Positions 1 to 8,474 of a DNA stretch of 64,000 nt are shown piece after piece. The notes below the pieces were generated by a model that was not told the origin of the DNA, searched no databases, and worked only from the letters and a program-made list of their open reading frames with translations. Source of the DNA: Larkinella knui (GTDB taxonomy: Bacteria; Bacteroidota; Bacteroidia; Cytophagales; Spirosomataceae). The stretch spans positions 558,001-622,000 of the forward strand of contig NZ_RQJP01000005.1 of NCBI RefSeq assembly GCF_003858645.1, in the 5' to 3' direction. Both the position numbers and the translations under genes were made by a program. Numbering within the stretch: position 1 is the stretch's first letter; each line of letters opens with the position of its first letter.

Positions 1-440
1 TCCATCACACTGAGGGCAATGGCAATCACTTTTTCCTTAGCCAGGTCTCGTTTTTTCAAATCCTGCTCGATGCGGGCGCGGAGGTTGGGCAACTGTTCGC
101 CAAAGGCAATCATCCGGAAAAACTTGGTTTCGCTCCGGATGGCGTTCCAGTTGGTGTGGTAGCGGTATTGCTTGCGTCCTTTGGTGTCGATTCCGGTGGC
201 CTGAAGGTGTCCGTTGGGTTTGGGGCAGATCCAGACGTTTTCCCAGGCTGGCGGCAAAGCCATTTTTTTGATACGGGACAAAGTTTCTTCGTCCTCAATA
301 CGATTTCCCTTCGGATCTTCATAGACGAACTGATCGCCCGACCGCAAGCGGTGAATACCGGGGATGGAATCGTTGACGTAAACTAATTTAACGGCCTTAG
401 CGGCTTTTACGGGGTCGTTGGCCAGGGTTGCTAGGTTCAT
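1..440 (-). CDS. DNA topoisomerase IB, N-terminal part (cut by window edge)
   Basis: The reverse strand from an ATG at 440 reads open to the window edge (about 146 codons). The product begins MNLATLANDPVKAAKAVKLV and continues with GIHRLRSGDQFVYEDPKGNRI, then PPAWENVWICPKPNGHLQATG and DTKGRKQYRYH. These blocks are typical of the N-terminal and early catalytic region of poxvirus/bacterial type IB topoisomerases, which relax supercoils through a 3'-phosphotyrosyl intermediate. The KGRKQYRYH stretch contains conserved active-site basic residues. The catalytic tyrosine would lie in the missing C-terminal half, so intactness cannot be judged. The family call is firm; the role in this cell is inferred. 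Confidence 0.85.
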   Translation of the reverse strand, partial: MNLATLANDPVKAAKAVKLVYVNDSIPGIHRLRSGDQFVYEDPKGNRIEDEETLSRIKKMALPPAWENVWICPKPNGHLQATGIDTKGRKQYRYHTNWNAIRSETKFFRMIAFGEQLPNLRARIEQDLKKRDLAKEKVIAIALSVM

Positions 441-571
441 TGGGTACGGTTAAAATCACTCCATAAACCCGTTGTACCGGCAAATGGTTAAGCCATTGAT
501 TGGATATTTATCGACCGTTATATGAATAAAAGCAGATCTGTCGTTTATCGGACAAACAGCAGCTGAATCCG

Positions 572-1212
572 ATGAAAAAACTCTTCTTTTCTGCGCTTCT
601 TTTGACTGTCTTTTCGCTGAATCTGCACGCGCAGATTCAGGTTGGGGTGCGGGGTGGCACTTACTGGTCGACGCTCCGTGGCCGGAGTGCGGTCCGTGAC
701 GGGTCTTTAGGGCCCGGTTTTGTCGTTGGTATTCCCATTCAGCTTTCGCTCACAGGTCATTGGCACATTCGGCTCGACCCATCGGTCATCCAGAAGGGAT
801 GGCAATCAAAAGTAGATTATACAACAGCACTGGGCCAACCTGCCGGAACCGGTAAATGGTGCAACAGTATGAAGTGGCTGAACTTCCATTGTTAATTTCG
901 TACCGACAAAAAGTGAATAAACGGCTGTCTTATTATGGTTTATTCGGCCCCAGCGTTGGTTATGCCCTGGGAGGAAGACTGAAGGCTATGGACAACGAAG
1001 GCTCACAGATTTTTAGCGATAAGCTCCTCTTTGAACGGCGAATTGAAACCGGAATCTGGGGTGGGGGAGGAGTTGAGATTGCGATAGGACCACTAACTGC
1101 TTTTTTAGATGCCCGTTATCAGGTTGGATTAAGTGCCACAAAATTTTACGGAGGAGAAGTTCCCCGAGGGTTTACAGTTTCTGTCGGCGTCTGGTTACCA
1201 ACCAAAAAATGA
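572..1212 (+). pseudogene. outer-membrane beta-barrel (PorT-like) protein, interrupted by a frameshift
   Basis: Two overlapping frames together make one protein of about 210 residues. Frame one starts at ATG 572 with a signal peptide (MKKLFFSALLLTVFSLNLHA, cleavage after LHA) and strands such as QVGVRGGTYWSTL. It runs into missense sequence near 853 and stops at 895. The neighbouring frame continues from about 856 with VAELPLLISYRQ, YYGLFGPSVGYALGG and the terminal FTVSVGVWLP, ending at 1212. This layout matches Bacteroidota porin-like beta-barrel proteins (PF13568 type), in which a (E)LPLL strand follows the middle of the barrel. One missing A in the GGTAAATGG stretch around 851-859 would explain it. 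It could be a true pseudogene or an assembly error. No specific function can be assigned. Confidence 0.7.
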
Positions 1213-1239
1213 GCCGGACCGCAAATACCGGTCCGGCTC
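1211..1239 (+). terminator. hairpin terminator after the barrel gene
   Basis: A perfect 10-bp stem (GAGCCGGACC pairing with GGTCCGGCTC) with a 9-nt loop begins inside the TGA stop codon of the upstream gene. There is no T tract. It lies between convergent genes and could serve either strand. Confidence 0.55.
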
Positions 1240-1295
1240 ACCGAATTAACTATCACACAAAGATAGGACTAGGCTAAAAAGGAAAGCCGGGACAC

Positions 1296-2924
1296 TTAAT
1301 TCATCTCTTCGATTTCCCGCAGGTGACGGTTACGCATGGCGATGATCGATTCCGGAACCGGTTTATAATCAGCCGGTTCACGCAGGAAAACGAGTCGGAT
1401 ATTCCGCTTGTGAGCCGTTTCTTTAAAATTCTGAATTGTCGTCAGTACATCGCTGTCAATGTAAGACGAGTTGGTGCTGTCGATTTCCACAATGGCGTTT
1501 TCGGGTACATTCGTCAGCAATTTCACCATGCTGGCTTTGCTCAGAAACGAAACGTAATCGCCGAGGCTGATGCGGATGCGTTCCTGACCACCATCTTGAA
1601 ACGTCTCCGTTTTGTGGGCATTGAGGTAGTTTTCCCGCAGAACAAAAAACAGCGCGACGATCATTCCCACGCCGATTCCGGTCAACAAATCGGTCAGTAA
1701 AATGGCCGCGACGGTGGCAACAAACGGCAAAAATTTGGCGATCCCTTCATTAAAAAGCTGTTTGAAAATCTGGATGCGGGTTAATTTATACCCGGTAATC
1801 AGCAGGATCGAAGCCAGGGCAGCCCAGGGAATCCGGTTGAGAACGGTCGGCAGCGCAATCACACAAATCAGCAGCAACGAACCGTGGATCAGGGCCGCCA
1901 GCTTCGTTCGGGCTCCGGCGTTAATGCTGACCGAACTCCGGACAATAACGGACGTCAACGGAATTCCGCCGATCAACCCGCTGACCATGTTGCCAATTCC
2001 CTGCGCCTTGAGTTCCGTGTTGGTCGGCGTTTTACGCTTGAGTGGGTCCAATTCATCCGTCGCTTCAATGGACAGCAAAGCCTCCAGACTGGCAACCAGC
2101 GCAATGGAAATCGCAGCCGTATATACCTGAGGATTCATCCACTGGCTAAAATCCGGCAGGGTGAACAGGTTGAAGAAAGCCGCCGGGCTATCGGCCACCG
2201 GCAGTTGAACCAGGTGATTGCCCTTCAACGCCCAGTTGTTCTGAAAAAGCCCAATCAGTTCATTGATCGCGATGCCCGAAATCACCACGACCAAAGCCGC
2301 CGGAATGTTTTTCAGAATTTTATTTTGTTTGAAAAAAGGACGTTCCCAAAGCAACAGAATCGTCAATGAAATAAGGGCAATCAGAATCGCCACCCCGTTT
2401 AGTTGCCCGATGGCAGCCTGGAACTGACTGAAAATAGTAAAACCTTCGGGCTGAAACAGGGAGATTTCCTCGGCCGAATCCGCATCGTAACCAACCAGAT
2501 GCGGTATTTGCTTGATGATCAGAATAATACCAATACCGGCCAGCATTCCCTTGATGACCGACGACGGAAAAAAGTTGCTGACTATTCCGGCCCGCATATA
2601 CCCCATCCCAATCTGAAGCACACCCGCCAGGAAGGTGGCCAGTAGAAAGGCCGGAAAAGAGCCCAGCGTCTCGATAGCGGCCAGAACAACAACGATGAGT
2701 CCGGCTTCGGGGCCTGAAATGCTCACCGCCGAGCGACTGAATAAGCCAACCACCAAACCGCCGACAATACCGGCAATGATTCCGGAAAAAAGGGGGGCAC
2801 CGGAAGCCAGAGCAATGCCGAGGCAAAGCGGAACGGCCACCAGAAATGAAACAACACCTCCTTTAATGTCCCCCTCCACGTTGCTCAAATCAACGATTTG
2901 AAAGCTTATCTGTGTTGTTTTCAT
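1296..2924 (-). CDS. SulP-family inorganic anion transporter with STAS domain
   Basis: This 542-residue inner-membrane protein has the SulP/SLC26 fold. A run of hydrophobic helices starts at about residue 20 (GGVVSFLVAVPLCLGIALASG, with the family's PLALAIA-like first helix) and includes the conserved SISGPEAGLIVVV segment. A C-terminal cytoplasmic STAS domain (about 440-535) carries VEIDSTNSSYIDSDVL, the usual STAS core. SulP proteins carry sulfate, bicarbonate or other anions by symport or exchange. In Bacteroidota the bicarbonate type often sits beside a carbonic anhydrase gene, but none is present here, so the substrate is unknown. The downstream hairpin separates it from the barrel gene. 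Confidence 0.9.
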   Translation of the reverse strand: MKTTQISFQIVDLSNVEGDIKGGVVSFLVAVPLCLGIALASGAPLFSGIIAGIVGGLVVGLFSRSAVSISGPEAGLIVVVLAAIETLGSFPAFLLATFLAGVLQIGMGYMRAGIVSNFFPSSVIKGMLAGIGIILIIKQIPHLVGYDADSAEEISLFQPEGFTIFSQFQAAIGQLNGVAILIALISLTILLLWERPFFKQNKILKNIPAALVVVISGIAINELIGLFQNNWALKGNHLVQLPVADSPAAFFNLFTLPDFSQWMNPQVYTAAISIALVASLEALLSIEATDELDPLKRKTPTNTELKAQGIGNMVSGLIGGIPLTSVIVRSSVSINAGARTKLAALIHGSLLLICVIALPTVLNRIPWAALASILLITGYKLTRIQIFKQLFNEGIAKFLPFVATVAAILLTDLLTGIGVGMIVALFFVLRENYLNAHKTETFQDGGQERIRISLGDYVSFLSKASMVKLLTNVPENAIVEIDSTNSSYIDSDVLTTIQNFKETAHKRNIRLVFLREPADYKPVPESIIAMRNRHLREIEEMN

Positions 2925-2946
2925 GCGTTATACAAATTTTAGAAAG

Positions 2947-3207
2947 TCATTTTGAAGTGGATAAATCCGTTTTTTCCTGCGGGTTTAACTCCAGCAGCCG
3001 TTTTTCCAGCTCGTTTTTTACAGCGCGAAGCGAATCCGCTTCCGATGCCTTGATTTCGTATTTTGAGCGATAAATTTCCTTATCCTGCGTATCCTCCCGG
3101 TAATTGATGTAAACGTCGAGGGCGATGGTGGCAAAAATGAGTCCCCAGACCGTGCCCCAGTTGACAAAGTTGCCCGACTTCTTTTGAATATTGCCACGAT
3201 TTTCCAT
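2947..3207 (-). CDS. small single-pass membrane protein with coiled coil
   Basis: This 86-residue protein has unknown function. The start was set at the ATG at 3207 (MENRGNIQ); a TTG 30 nt upstream is a weaker choice. One transmembrane helix (about residues 18-33, WGTVWGLIFATIALDVYI) is followed by a charged, heptad-like tail (KYEIKASEADSLRAVKNELEKRLLEL) likely to form a short coiled coil. It lies 22 bp upstream of the SulP gene on the same strand and may be cotranscribed with it. Such a protein could be a small accessory or scaffold, but nothing in the sequence shows this. Confidence 0.55.
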   Translation of the reverse strand: MENRGNIQKKSGNFVNWGTVWGLIFATIALDVYINYREDTQDKEIYRSKYEIKASEADSLRAVKNELEKRLLELNPQEKTDLSTSK

Positions 3208-3234
3208 CTTACAACTGCTGGTTAAGTGAAGCAA

Positions 3235-3242
3235 CAAAGGTA
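3235..3242 (-). promoter_or_regulatory. candidate -7 element (TACCTTTG) before the small membrane protein / SulP genes
   Basis: The reverse strand has an exact match to the Bacteroidota -7 consensus TAnnTTTG, 28 nt before the ATG at 3207. No good TTTG -33 box is found at 19-21 nt spacing, so this is a weak call. Confidence 0.35.
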
Positions 3243-3319
3243 TAACCAGATGTAAAGCGGGTAATTAAGGGTCAATTAGAAGTCAATGAGAGAGTGATTA
3301 GAAGTCGATTAGGAAACGA

Positions 3320-4690
3320 TTAGAACGTTTTTGGGAGCTTCAGCGTAAACGTAGTGCCTTCGTTGAGCCTGGACGAAACCATAATCTGGCCGCGGTGTAA
3401 CTGGATGATCCGGTAGGTTAACGGCAGTCCAATACCGTATCCGAGAATCCGTTTGGCGTTTTCGGCCCGAAAAAAAGGCTCATAAATGTGCTTGATGTCG
3501 GCCGGGTCGATTCCAATGCCCTCGTCTTTAAACTGGATGGTTGCCCAGCGCTCATCGGCTCCCAAAATCACCTGTACCTGGTTTTTGGGTGAAAACTTGC
3601 AGCCATTTTCCATCAGGTTGACAAACGCCGAAATCAGCAGTGCCAGGCTGCCCTGAACCGTCAGTGATGAATACATGGCCTCCGTTTCAAAGGAAAAAAT
3701 AACCTGATAATCCGGTCGGCGCGTGGTTAACATCTTGGTTGCCTGATAGATTGCTTCATCCAGCGCAACCTCCTGAAACTTGATCGGCGCATCGTCGAGG
3801 CTGACCTGCGTGAGTTCGAGCAAGTTGTTGGACAGCACATTCAGTCGTTTGATCACGTCCAGAACCGCTTTCCACTTGGCTTCGTGTTCCTCAACGGTAC
3901 GCGGTTTGATCAGCGTCACTTCAATCTGTCCGGTAATGATCGTGAGTGGCGTTCGCAGTTCGTGGGAGGCATTGGCTACAAAGTTTCGCTGGACTTCAAA
4001 TGCTTCCTGCACCCGATCGAGCATGGAATTGAAGGTGTTGGCCAGTTGCGCAATTTCGTCGCTGTTGTCGCTGGCATCCACCCGCAGATTCAGGTTCGAT
4101 GCCGTAATTTTATCCACCTGCCGGATGACATTTGAAATCGGTTGCAGGAAACGACCGGCAAACATCCAGCCCGAAATACCGACCAGCGACAGGCTGAAAA
4201 CCAGTCCGAAACCAAGAATATTCCGTAGATGGGCAATTTCGGTCAAGCCCGATTCGTCGTAGGCAGTGGCAATAATGACAAATTCCTGCTGTCGGTACGT
4301 GTGCGTTAGCCCGGCGATCTCCTTGTCGTTTCGACGTAAATACAGTTGCTTCTGTTTACGAACGCGGTCGAGCAGGTCGCGTTGTCCCACAAGGTCGCGG
4401 GTCGTATCGGCACTGGCGTAAATCGGATTGTTTTGTTGATCGTAAATAACAATGTGTTCTTCCGGTAACGAAGTCAGGTTATTGCGTTCAATTAAACGAA
4501 GAATAGCCGGATCGATTTTGTCTTCTTCGATCAGTAATCGGGCCGTTATGCGCGCTTTATCAGCCAGGCGGTAATAGAAATCGCGTTGTCGGAAATATTC
4601 GGAAATAAAATAAATCGCCAGCGAGAAAAGCACCAGGTTAGCGGCAACAATGATCAGGAAGGTAACCGAAATTCGCGCTCTTATTTTCAT
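3320..4690 (-). CDS. sensor histidine kinase (HAMP, HisKA, HATPase)
   Basis: This 456-residue membrane kinase is the partner of the OmpR-type regulator just upstream. TM1 is at about 9-30, a periplasmic sensor region at 31-155 and TM2 at about 157-181. HAMP lies at about 181-235, and the phosphoacceptor His243 lies in ASHELRTPLT. The ATPase domain has an N box (LMENGCKFSP), a G1 box (FKDEGIGIDPADI), an F box (YEPFFRAENAK) and a G2 box (GYGIGLPLTYRIIQLHRG). In the G2 box an Ile-Gly-Leu replaces the usual LGLS/LGLA, but the glycines are intact. The regulator gene ends 3 nt before this start codon, so the two are translated from one mRNA. The signal is unknown. Confidence 0.93.
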   Translation of the reverse strand: MKIRARISVTFLIIVAANLVLFSLAIYFISEYFRQRDFYYRLADKARITARLLIEEDKIDPAILRLIERNNLTSLPEEHIVIYDQQNNPIYASADTTRDLVGQRDLLDRVRKQKQLYLRRNDKEIAGLTHTYRQQEFVIIATAYDESGLTEIAHLRNILGFGLVFSLSLVGISGWMFAGRFLQPISNVIRQVDKITASNLNLRVDASDNSDEIAQLANTFNSMLDRVQEAFEVQRNFVANASHELRTPLTIITGQIEVTLIKPRTVEEHEAKWKAVLDVIKRLNVLSNNLLELTQVSLDDAPIKFQEVALDEAIYQATKMLTTRRPDYQVIFSFETEAMYSSLTVQGSLALLISAFVNLMENGCKFSPKNQVQVILGADERWATIQFKDEGIGIDPADIKHIYEPFFRAENAKRILGYGIGLPLTYRIIQLHRGQIMVSSRLNEGTTFTLKLPKTF

Positions 4691-4693
4691 CCG

Positions 4694-5377
4694 TTACTCT
4701 TCAGATTCCTGCATGATATACCCGATACCGGTAATGGTATGAATCAGTTTAGGCGAGAAATCTTTATCGATTTTCTTCCGCAGATAATTCACATAGACAT
4801 CGACAACGTTGGTGCCGGTATCAAAATTGACATCCCATACTTTTTCGGTAATTTCATTGCGGGAAAGTGCTTTGTTGGGATTCTTCATAAAAAATTCCAG
4901 CAGTGCCAGTTCGCGGGCGGTCAGGGTGATTTTCTGATTTCCCCGCTTCACGGTTTTACTCTGCTGATTCAGTTCCAGATCGGCCATCTTAAGAACCGCA
5001 GAATCGCCGGGCGTGGCGGTTCTACGGCGGTTGAGGGCTCTTAACCGGGCCACCAGTTCCCGAAACTCAAAGGGTTTGATCAGGTAATCATCGGCTCCGG
5101 CGTCAAAACCGTTCAGCTTACTTTCTGTACTTCCCAGGGCCGTCAGCATCAGGATCGATACATCTTCGTAGCGGCTTCGGATGAGTTTGCAGAGTTCAAA
5201 ACCGTTGATTACCGGCAGATTAACGTCGAGAATAATCGTGGGGTAATCCGTCGTAGAGAGCATCACCTGCGCCTGCAAAGCATCGCCGGCAACGTCGGCT
5301 TCGAAGCCATAATCTTCCAGTCCGCTTTTTATAAATGACGCTACTTCCTGTTCATCCTCAACAATTAAAATCCGCAT
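4694..5377 (-). CDS. OmpR/PhoB-family response regulator
   Basis: This is a 227-residue DNA-binding regulator. The start is set at MRILIVEDE (5377) rather than three codons upstream, because the beta-1 strand begins there. The receiver domain covers 1-118, with the acidic pair in VEDE, phosphoacceptor Asp51 (IILDVNLP), a conserved TALGS and Lys in ADDYLIKPF. The C-terminal winged helix (about 130-225) has the typical LTARELALLEFFMKNPNKALSR and the terminal VNYLRKKID and TITGIGYIM. It forms a bicistronic operon with the histidine kinase. Target genes are not evident. Confidence 0.93.
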   Translation of the reverse strand: MRILIVEDEQEVASFIKSGLEDYGFEADVAGDALQAQVMLSTTDYPTIILDVNLPVINGFELCKLIRSRYEDVSILMLTALGSTESKLNGFDAGADDYLIKPFEFRELVARLRALNRRRTATPGDSAVLKMADLELNQQSKTVKRGNQKITLTARELALLEFFMKNPNKALSRNEITEKVWDVNFDTGTNVVDVYVNYLRKKIDKDFSPKLIHTITGIGYIMQESEE

Positions 5378-5406
5378 AGGAATCAAAACTTTCGGGTCAA
5401 TCGTGT

Positions 5407-6960
5407 TTATAAACCATGTAACAATTCCGCCATAGCCCGGTATAATTTCGGAGCGGTTTCCGGCCCCGTGGAGTTGACTTCACCATAGGGTTTGTCTTTC
5501 TGATTATAGATATGCGGTGTTTCGGTATCCCACTCACTTTTCGGAATAATATAGCCCAGCTCGTCGTTTGCCAAACCGATTACAAATTTGTAGTGGCCCG
5601 GCATCAAACTGCGGAGCGGGGGCGTTTCCAGGGGCTTGATCCGGAAGTCGGCACCCACGGGGTTTTCAACACCGCCGTTTACAATTTCGGGATAAATCTC
5701 ACCCGGCACGCACAGAAAAGAGGCATCGCCTAATCGGAAAGCCGCAATTTCGCTCCGGAAGTTCCCCCAACTGCTAAAACCGGCATCCAAAACCCCCAGC
5801 CCGACGGCCAGCCGGAAGAGTTTATTGGCCAGCGGTATTTCGATGGTTTGGGCCCTGAGCCGAATATCGGCCGGTTTTGCCGTCGCCGTATCCGCTTGTA
5901 AGGCCTTGTGAATCAGCATTGCCAGGCTTTTTCCCTGCGCATCGGCTTTTTCAAACGTCGGCTCTTTAAACCGTTCGCCCGTTAGCGGGTCCTGAATGGT
6001 GACTTTGGGGGAGGTCGTCATCAGTCCACCCACGCAACCGGATGCGTAAACCACCGTGCCACCCAGCCCTTTCTGAACCACGGAATCACCTTTCATGATG
6101 CCTTTTTCCAGGTACTCCCGAACATAATGCGGGAAATCGGAAGTCAGCAGCGTGTTCTTGCTCCACAAGGTTTCGGGGTGATTGCCCCAAACCACCAGCG
6201 TTCCCAAGGTGCTGTCTTTCACGGCATCCAGCGCCTGCATGACATACAGCCCCGAATCCAGAACCAGCGGTTTCCGGGTGTCCATCAGCAGCGAATCGGC
6301 CCCGTTCAGGTCCTGCGCAAACCGCAACCGCGCCGGGCGCAGCTTTCCGGCAGCCTCCACGATAGCCCGCGTAACCTGTTGCTCAACAAACAGTTCATAC
6401 GCTTTGTTTACGCCACTTTTGAAAATACTGCCGCCCCACATGCCCAGAAAATCCGGGGCTTCGTGCGTGTGCGTGCTGCAGATGATGGAATAGGTTATTC
6501 CGGCACTCGCCGGGATGGCTTTACGAACGTTGATGACGTTTTTGTGAGTAAAGCCGAGGAGGTCAACCGCCACGAGGGCCAGCCGGGTTTGGCCGTCGTC
6601 GATGACCACCACCCGCGCCCACAAATCATCGTGAACACCGTTGGCCGCGCGCTTTTGGCTGAATCCCGCCATCCAGTACGCATCGAACTCGCCGTTGTTG
6701 TTGCCGTCGGTATACGTATCGCCGTCGTCCGGTTTATAGGCCGCATCCTTGTTTTTGTCCGTCCAGCGGTCGGGGAGATTCGGCGTGATTTTCAGAGCCG
6801 CAAACCCCACCTGGAGCGGTCGCGGTTGGGTAGGAGCCGCAATGTTGAGGTTTAGCGAATAACCGGGATGGCGGTCGCGGCTGTTGTAGTAGCCATAGCC
6901 AGCCCCCAGCAGGAGCACGGCACCGATAAAAATCAGGAAGCCAATGAAAAATTTACGCAC
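5407..6960 (-). CDS. neutral/alkaline ceramidase-like hydrolase, membrane anchored
   Basis: This 517-residue exported protein has an N-terminal hydrophobic anchor (residues about 4-25). The body matches the neutral/alkaline non-lysosomal ceramidase N-terminal domain (PF04734). It has VGFAALKITP near the start, GVHDDLWARVVVIDDGQTRLAL, and the metal-binding STHTHEAPD, analogous to the NSHTHSGP of ceramidases. An Asp/Asn-rich loop (DKNKDAAYKPDDGDTYTDG then NNNGEFD) looks calcium binding. True ceramidases cleave the amide bond of ceramide. This subgroup differs around the catalytic serine region (ASGCVGGLMTTS) and is about 150 residues shorter than classical enzymes, so lipid-amidase activity is only inferred. 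It lies upstream of the two-component genes on the same strand. Confidence 0.75.
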   Translation of the reverse strand: MRKFFIGFLIFIGAVLLLGAGYGYYNSRDRHPGYSLNLNIAAPTQPRPLQVGFAALKITPNLPDRWTDKNKDAAYKPDDGDTYTDGNNNGEFDAYWMAGFSQKRAANGVHDDLWARVVVIDDGQTRLALVAVDLLGFTHKNVINVRKAIPASAGITYSIICSTHTHEAPDFLGMWGGSIFKSGVNKAYELFVEQQVTRAIVEAAGKLRPARLRFAQDLNGADSLLMDTRKPLVLDSGLYVMQALDAVKDSTLGTLVVWGNHPETLWSKNTLLTSDFPHYVREYLEKGIMKGDSVVQKGLGGTVVYASGCVGGLMTTSPKVTIQDPLTGERFKEPTFEKADAQGKSLAMLIHKALQADTATAKPADIRLRAQTIEIPLANKLFRLAVGLGVLDAGFSSWGNFRSEIAAFRLGDASFLCVPGEIYPEIVNGGVENPVGADFRIKPLETPPLRSLMPGHYKFVIGLANDELGYIIPKSEWDTETPHIYNQKDKPYGEVNSTGPETAPKLYRAMAELLHGL

Positions 6961-6992
6961 GGAGGAAGGGTTTAGAAGCTAAACTGGAAATA

Positions 6993-7012
6993 GAAAAAGC
7001 GTTTGCTTTTTC
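6993..7012. other. 8-bp hairpin upstream of the transposase gene
   Basis: A perfect stem GAAAAAGC/GCTTTTTC with a 4-nt loop lies between divergent genes, about 100 nt before the Y1 transposase. It may be a left-end structure of the element or a remnant; it is unlike the TCC-loop hairpins on the other side. Confidence 0.35.
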
Positions 7013-7110
7013 AACCTTCGAAGAAACGACTTTTTTAGGTGTACCGCATTAATCGGGTGACTTCGTGATCAAAAAAAAGTCCAACGGAAGTCAGAAAGCG
7101 CATTTTGATT

Positions 7111-7590
7111 ATGGCCGATACCTACACCCAGCTTTACGTTCAGATTGTGTTTGCCGTTAAAGGCCGCCAGAACCTCATCCCACGGCAACATAAAGAGGAA
7201 TTGCATCGCTATATCACGGGAATTGTGCAAAGTCGGGGTGCTAAAGTACTGGCCATCCATTGCATGCCCGATCATACCCATTTGTTCATTGGGTTTTCTC
7301 CTGCACTCGCGCTTGCCGGTTTGGTGAAGGAGGTAAAAACCGCCACGTCGATTTTTGTAAAAGAAAAACGCTGGACCCGAATACCGTTTTACTGGCAGGA
7401 AGGCTACGGCGCTTTTACCTATTCACATTCCCAGGTCGACGCGGTGGTGCGGTATATTTTGAACCAGGAAGAACACCACCGGAAGCGGACCTTCCGGGAG
7501 GAGTATCTGAATTTGCTGGAAAAGTTTGCGGTACCGTTTGATACGAAATACCTGTTTGAATGGATTGAGGACGGACGTGAGTCGACGTGA
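7111..7590 (+). CDS. Y1 (HUH) transposase, IS200/IS605 or RAYT type
   Basis: This is a 159-residue single-domain transposase. The start is placed at ATG 7111 (MADTYTQLYVQIVFAVKGR); the earlier TTG is unlikely. The PF01797 signatures are complete: the metal-binding H55-T-H57 in CMPDHTHLFI, and the nucleophile Tyr115 with Gln119 in VVRYILNQEEHH. Y1 enzymes cut single-stranded DNA at hairpin-flanked ends and form a 5'-phosphotyrosine link. There is no tnpB. The gene is followed directly by a dense array of short hairpins (7615-8447), the arrangement seen for REP-associated tyrosine transposases (RAYTs). It appears intact and may be active or domesticated. Promoter not identified. Confidence 0.9.
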   Translation: MADTYTQLYVQIVFAVKGRQNLIPRQHKEELHRYITGIVQSRGAKVLAIHCMPDHTHLFIGFSPALALAGLVKEVKTATSIFVKEKRWTRIPFYWQEGYGAFTYSHSQVDAVVRYILNQEEHHRKRTFREEYLNLLEKFAVPFDTKYLFEWIEDGREST

Positions 7591-7614
7591 TTGGATGGAG
7601 TGTATTGCAGAATA

Positions 7615-8447
7615 GAGCGCTCCTCCGGAGCTTACCCGGTTGTGTTTCGCTTCGTTTCTATCAACAGGGAATCCCTCCGGGATTGTAGGCGTAGGCGATT
7701 GCGATCCGGTTCTATTAACAGGAAATCCCTCCGGGATATAGGACGCTCCTCCGGAGCTTTTGGTGATCGCGGTCCGGTTCGGTTCTATCAACAGGGAATC
7801 CCTCCGGGATATAGGGCGCTTTTCTCGCTCCTGGTTCGATTTGGTTCTATTAACAGGGAATCCCTCCGGGATATAAGGCGCTCCTCCGGAGCTTTCCCGG
7901 TTGTGGTCCGGTTTGGTTCTATTAACAGGGAATCCCTCCGGGATATAAGGCGCTCCTCCGGAGCTTTCCCGGTTGTGGTCCGGTTTGGTTCTATTAACAG
8001 AAAACCCCTCCGGGGTAAAAATGGACTGTTTGCTCCTTAAAATCCCAGGGGATAAAACCGCAATCGCATTGCCTACAATCCCGGAGGGATTTCCTGTTAA
8101 TAGAAACGGATCGCAATCGCCTAGGCCTGCAATCCCAGAGGAATTCCCTGTTAATAGAACCAAACCGGACCACGATCGAAGCAAGCTCCGGAGGAGCGTC
8201 CTATATCCCGGAGAATTCCCTGTTAATAGAACCGAATCGAACCAGGAGCGAGAAAAGCGCCCTATATCCCGGAGGGATTTCCTGTTAATAGAACCGGATC
8301 GCAATCGCCTACGCCTGCAATCCCGGAGGGATTCCCTGTTAATAGAACCAAATCGGACCACGATCACCAAAAGCTCCGGAGGAGCGTCCTTCATCCCGGA
8401 GGGATTTCCTGCTGATCGAATCGAACCAGGCAAAGCTCCGGAGGTGC
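7615..8447. repeat. REP-like array: two facing half-arrays of TCC-loop hairpins
   Basis: Hairpin type H1, ATCCC-TCC-GGGAT, occurs at 7671, 7725, 7798, 7860 and 7932, with variant ACCCC-TCC-GGGGT at 8004. In reverse orientation it occurs at 8078, 8266, 8320 and 8393, plus decayed copies near 8132 and 8206. Type H2, GCTCC-TCC-GGAGC, is at 7619, 7745, 7880 and 7952, and reversed at 8185, 8373 and (one mismatch) 8435. Each forward H1 is preceded by GGTTCTATTAACAGGGA or a close variant; unit spacings are 55, 72, 62, 72 and 72 nt. The orientation flips at about 8020-8075, so the whole block is one large imperfect inverted repeat. Long frames across it are translations of repeats, not genes. Confidence 0.9.
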
Positions 8448-8474
8448 GCCCTAACTGGCTCAATCATAACCAGG

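Noticed and set aside
7615-8447. CRISPR array
   Set aside because: The units are hairpins with recurring spacers of only three types, in both orientations; there are no unique spacers and no cas genes.
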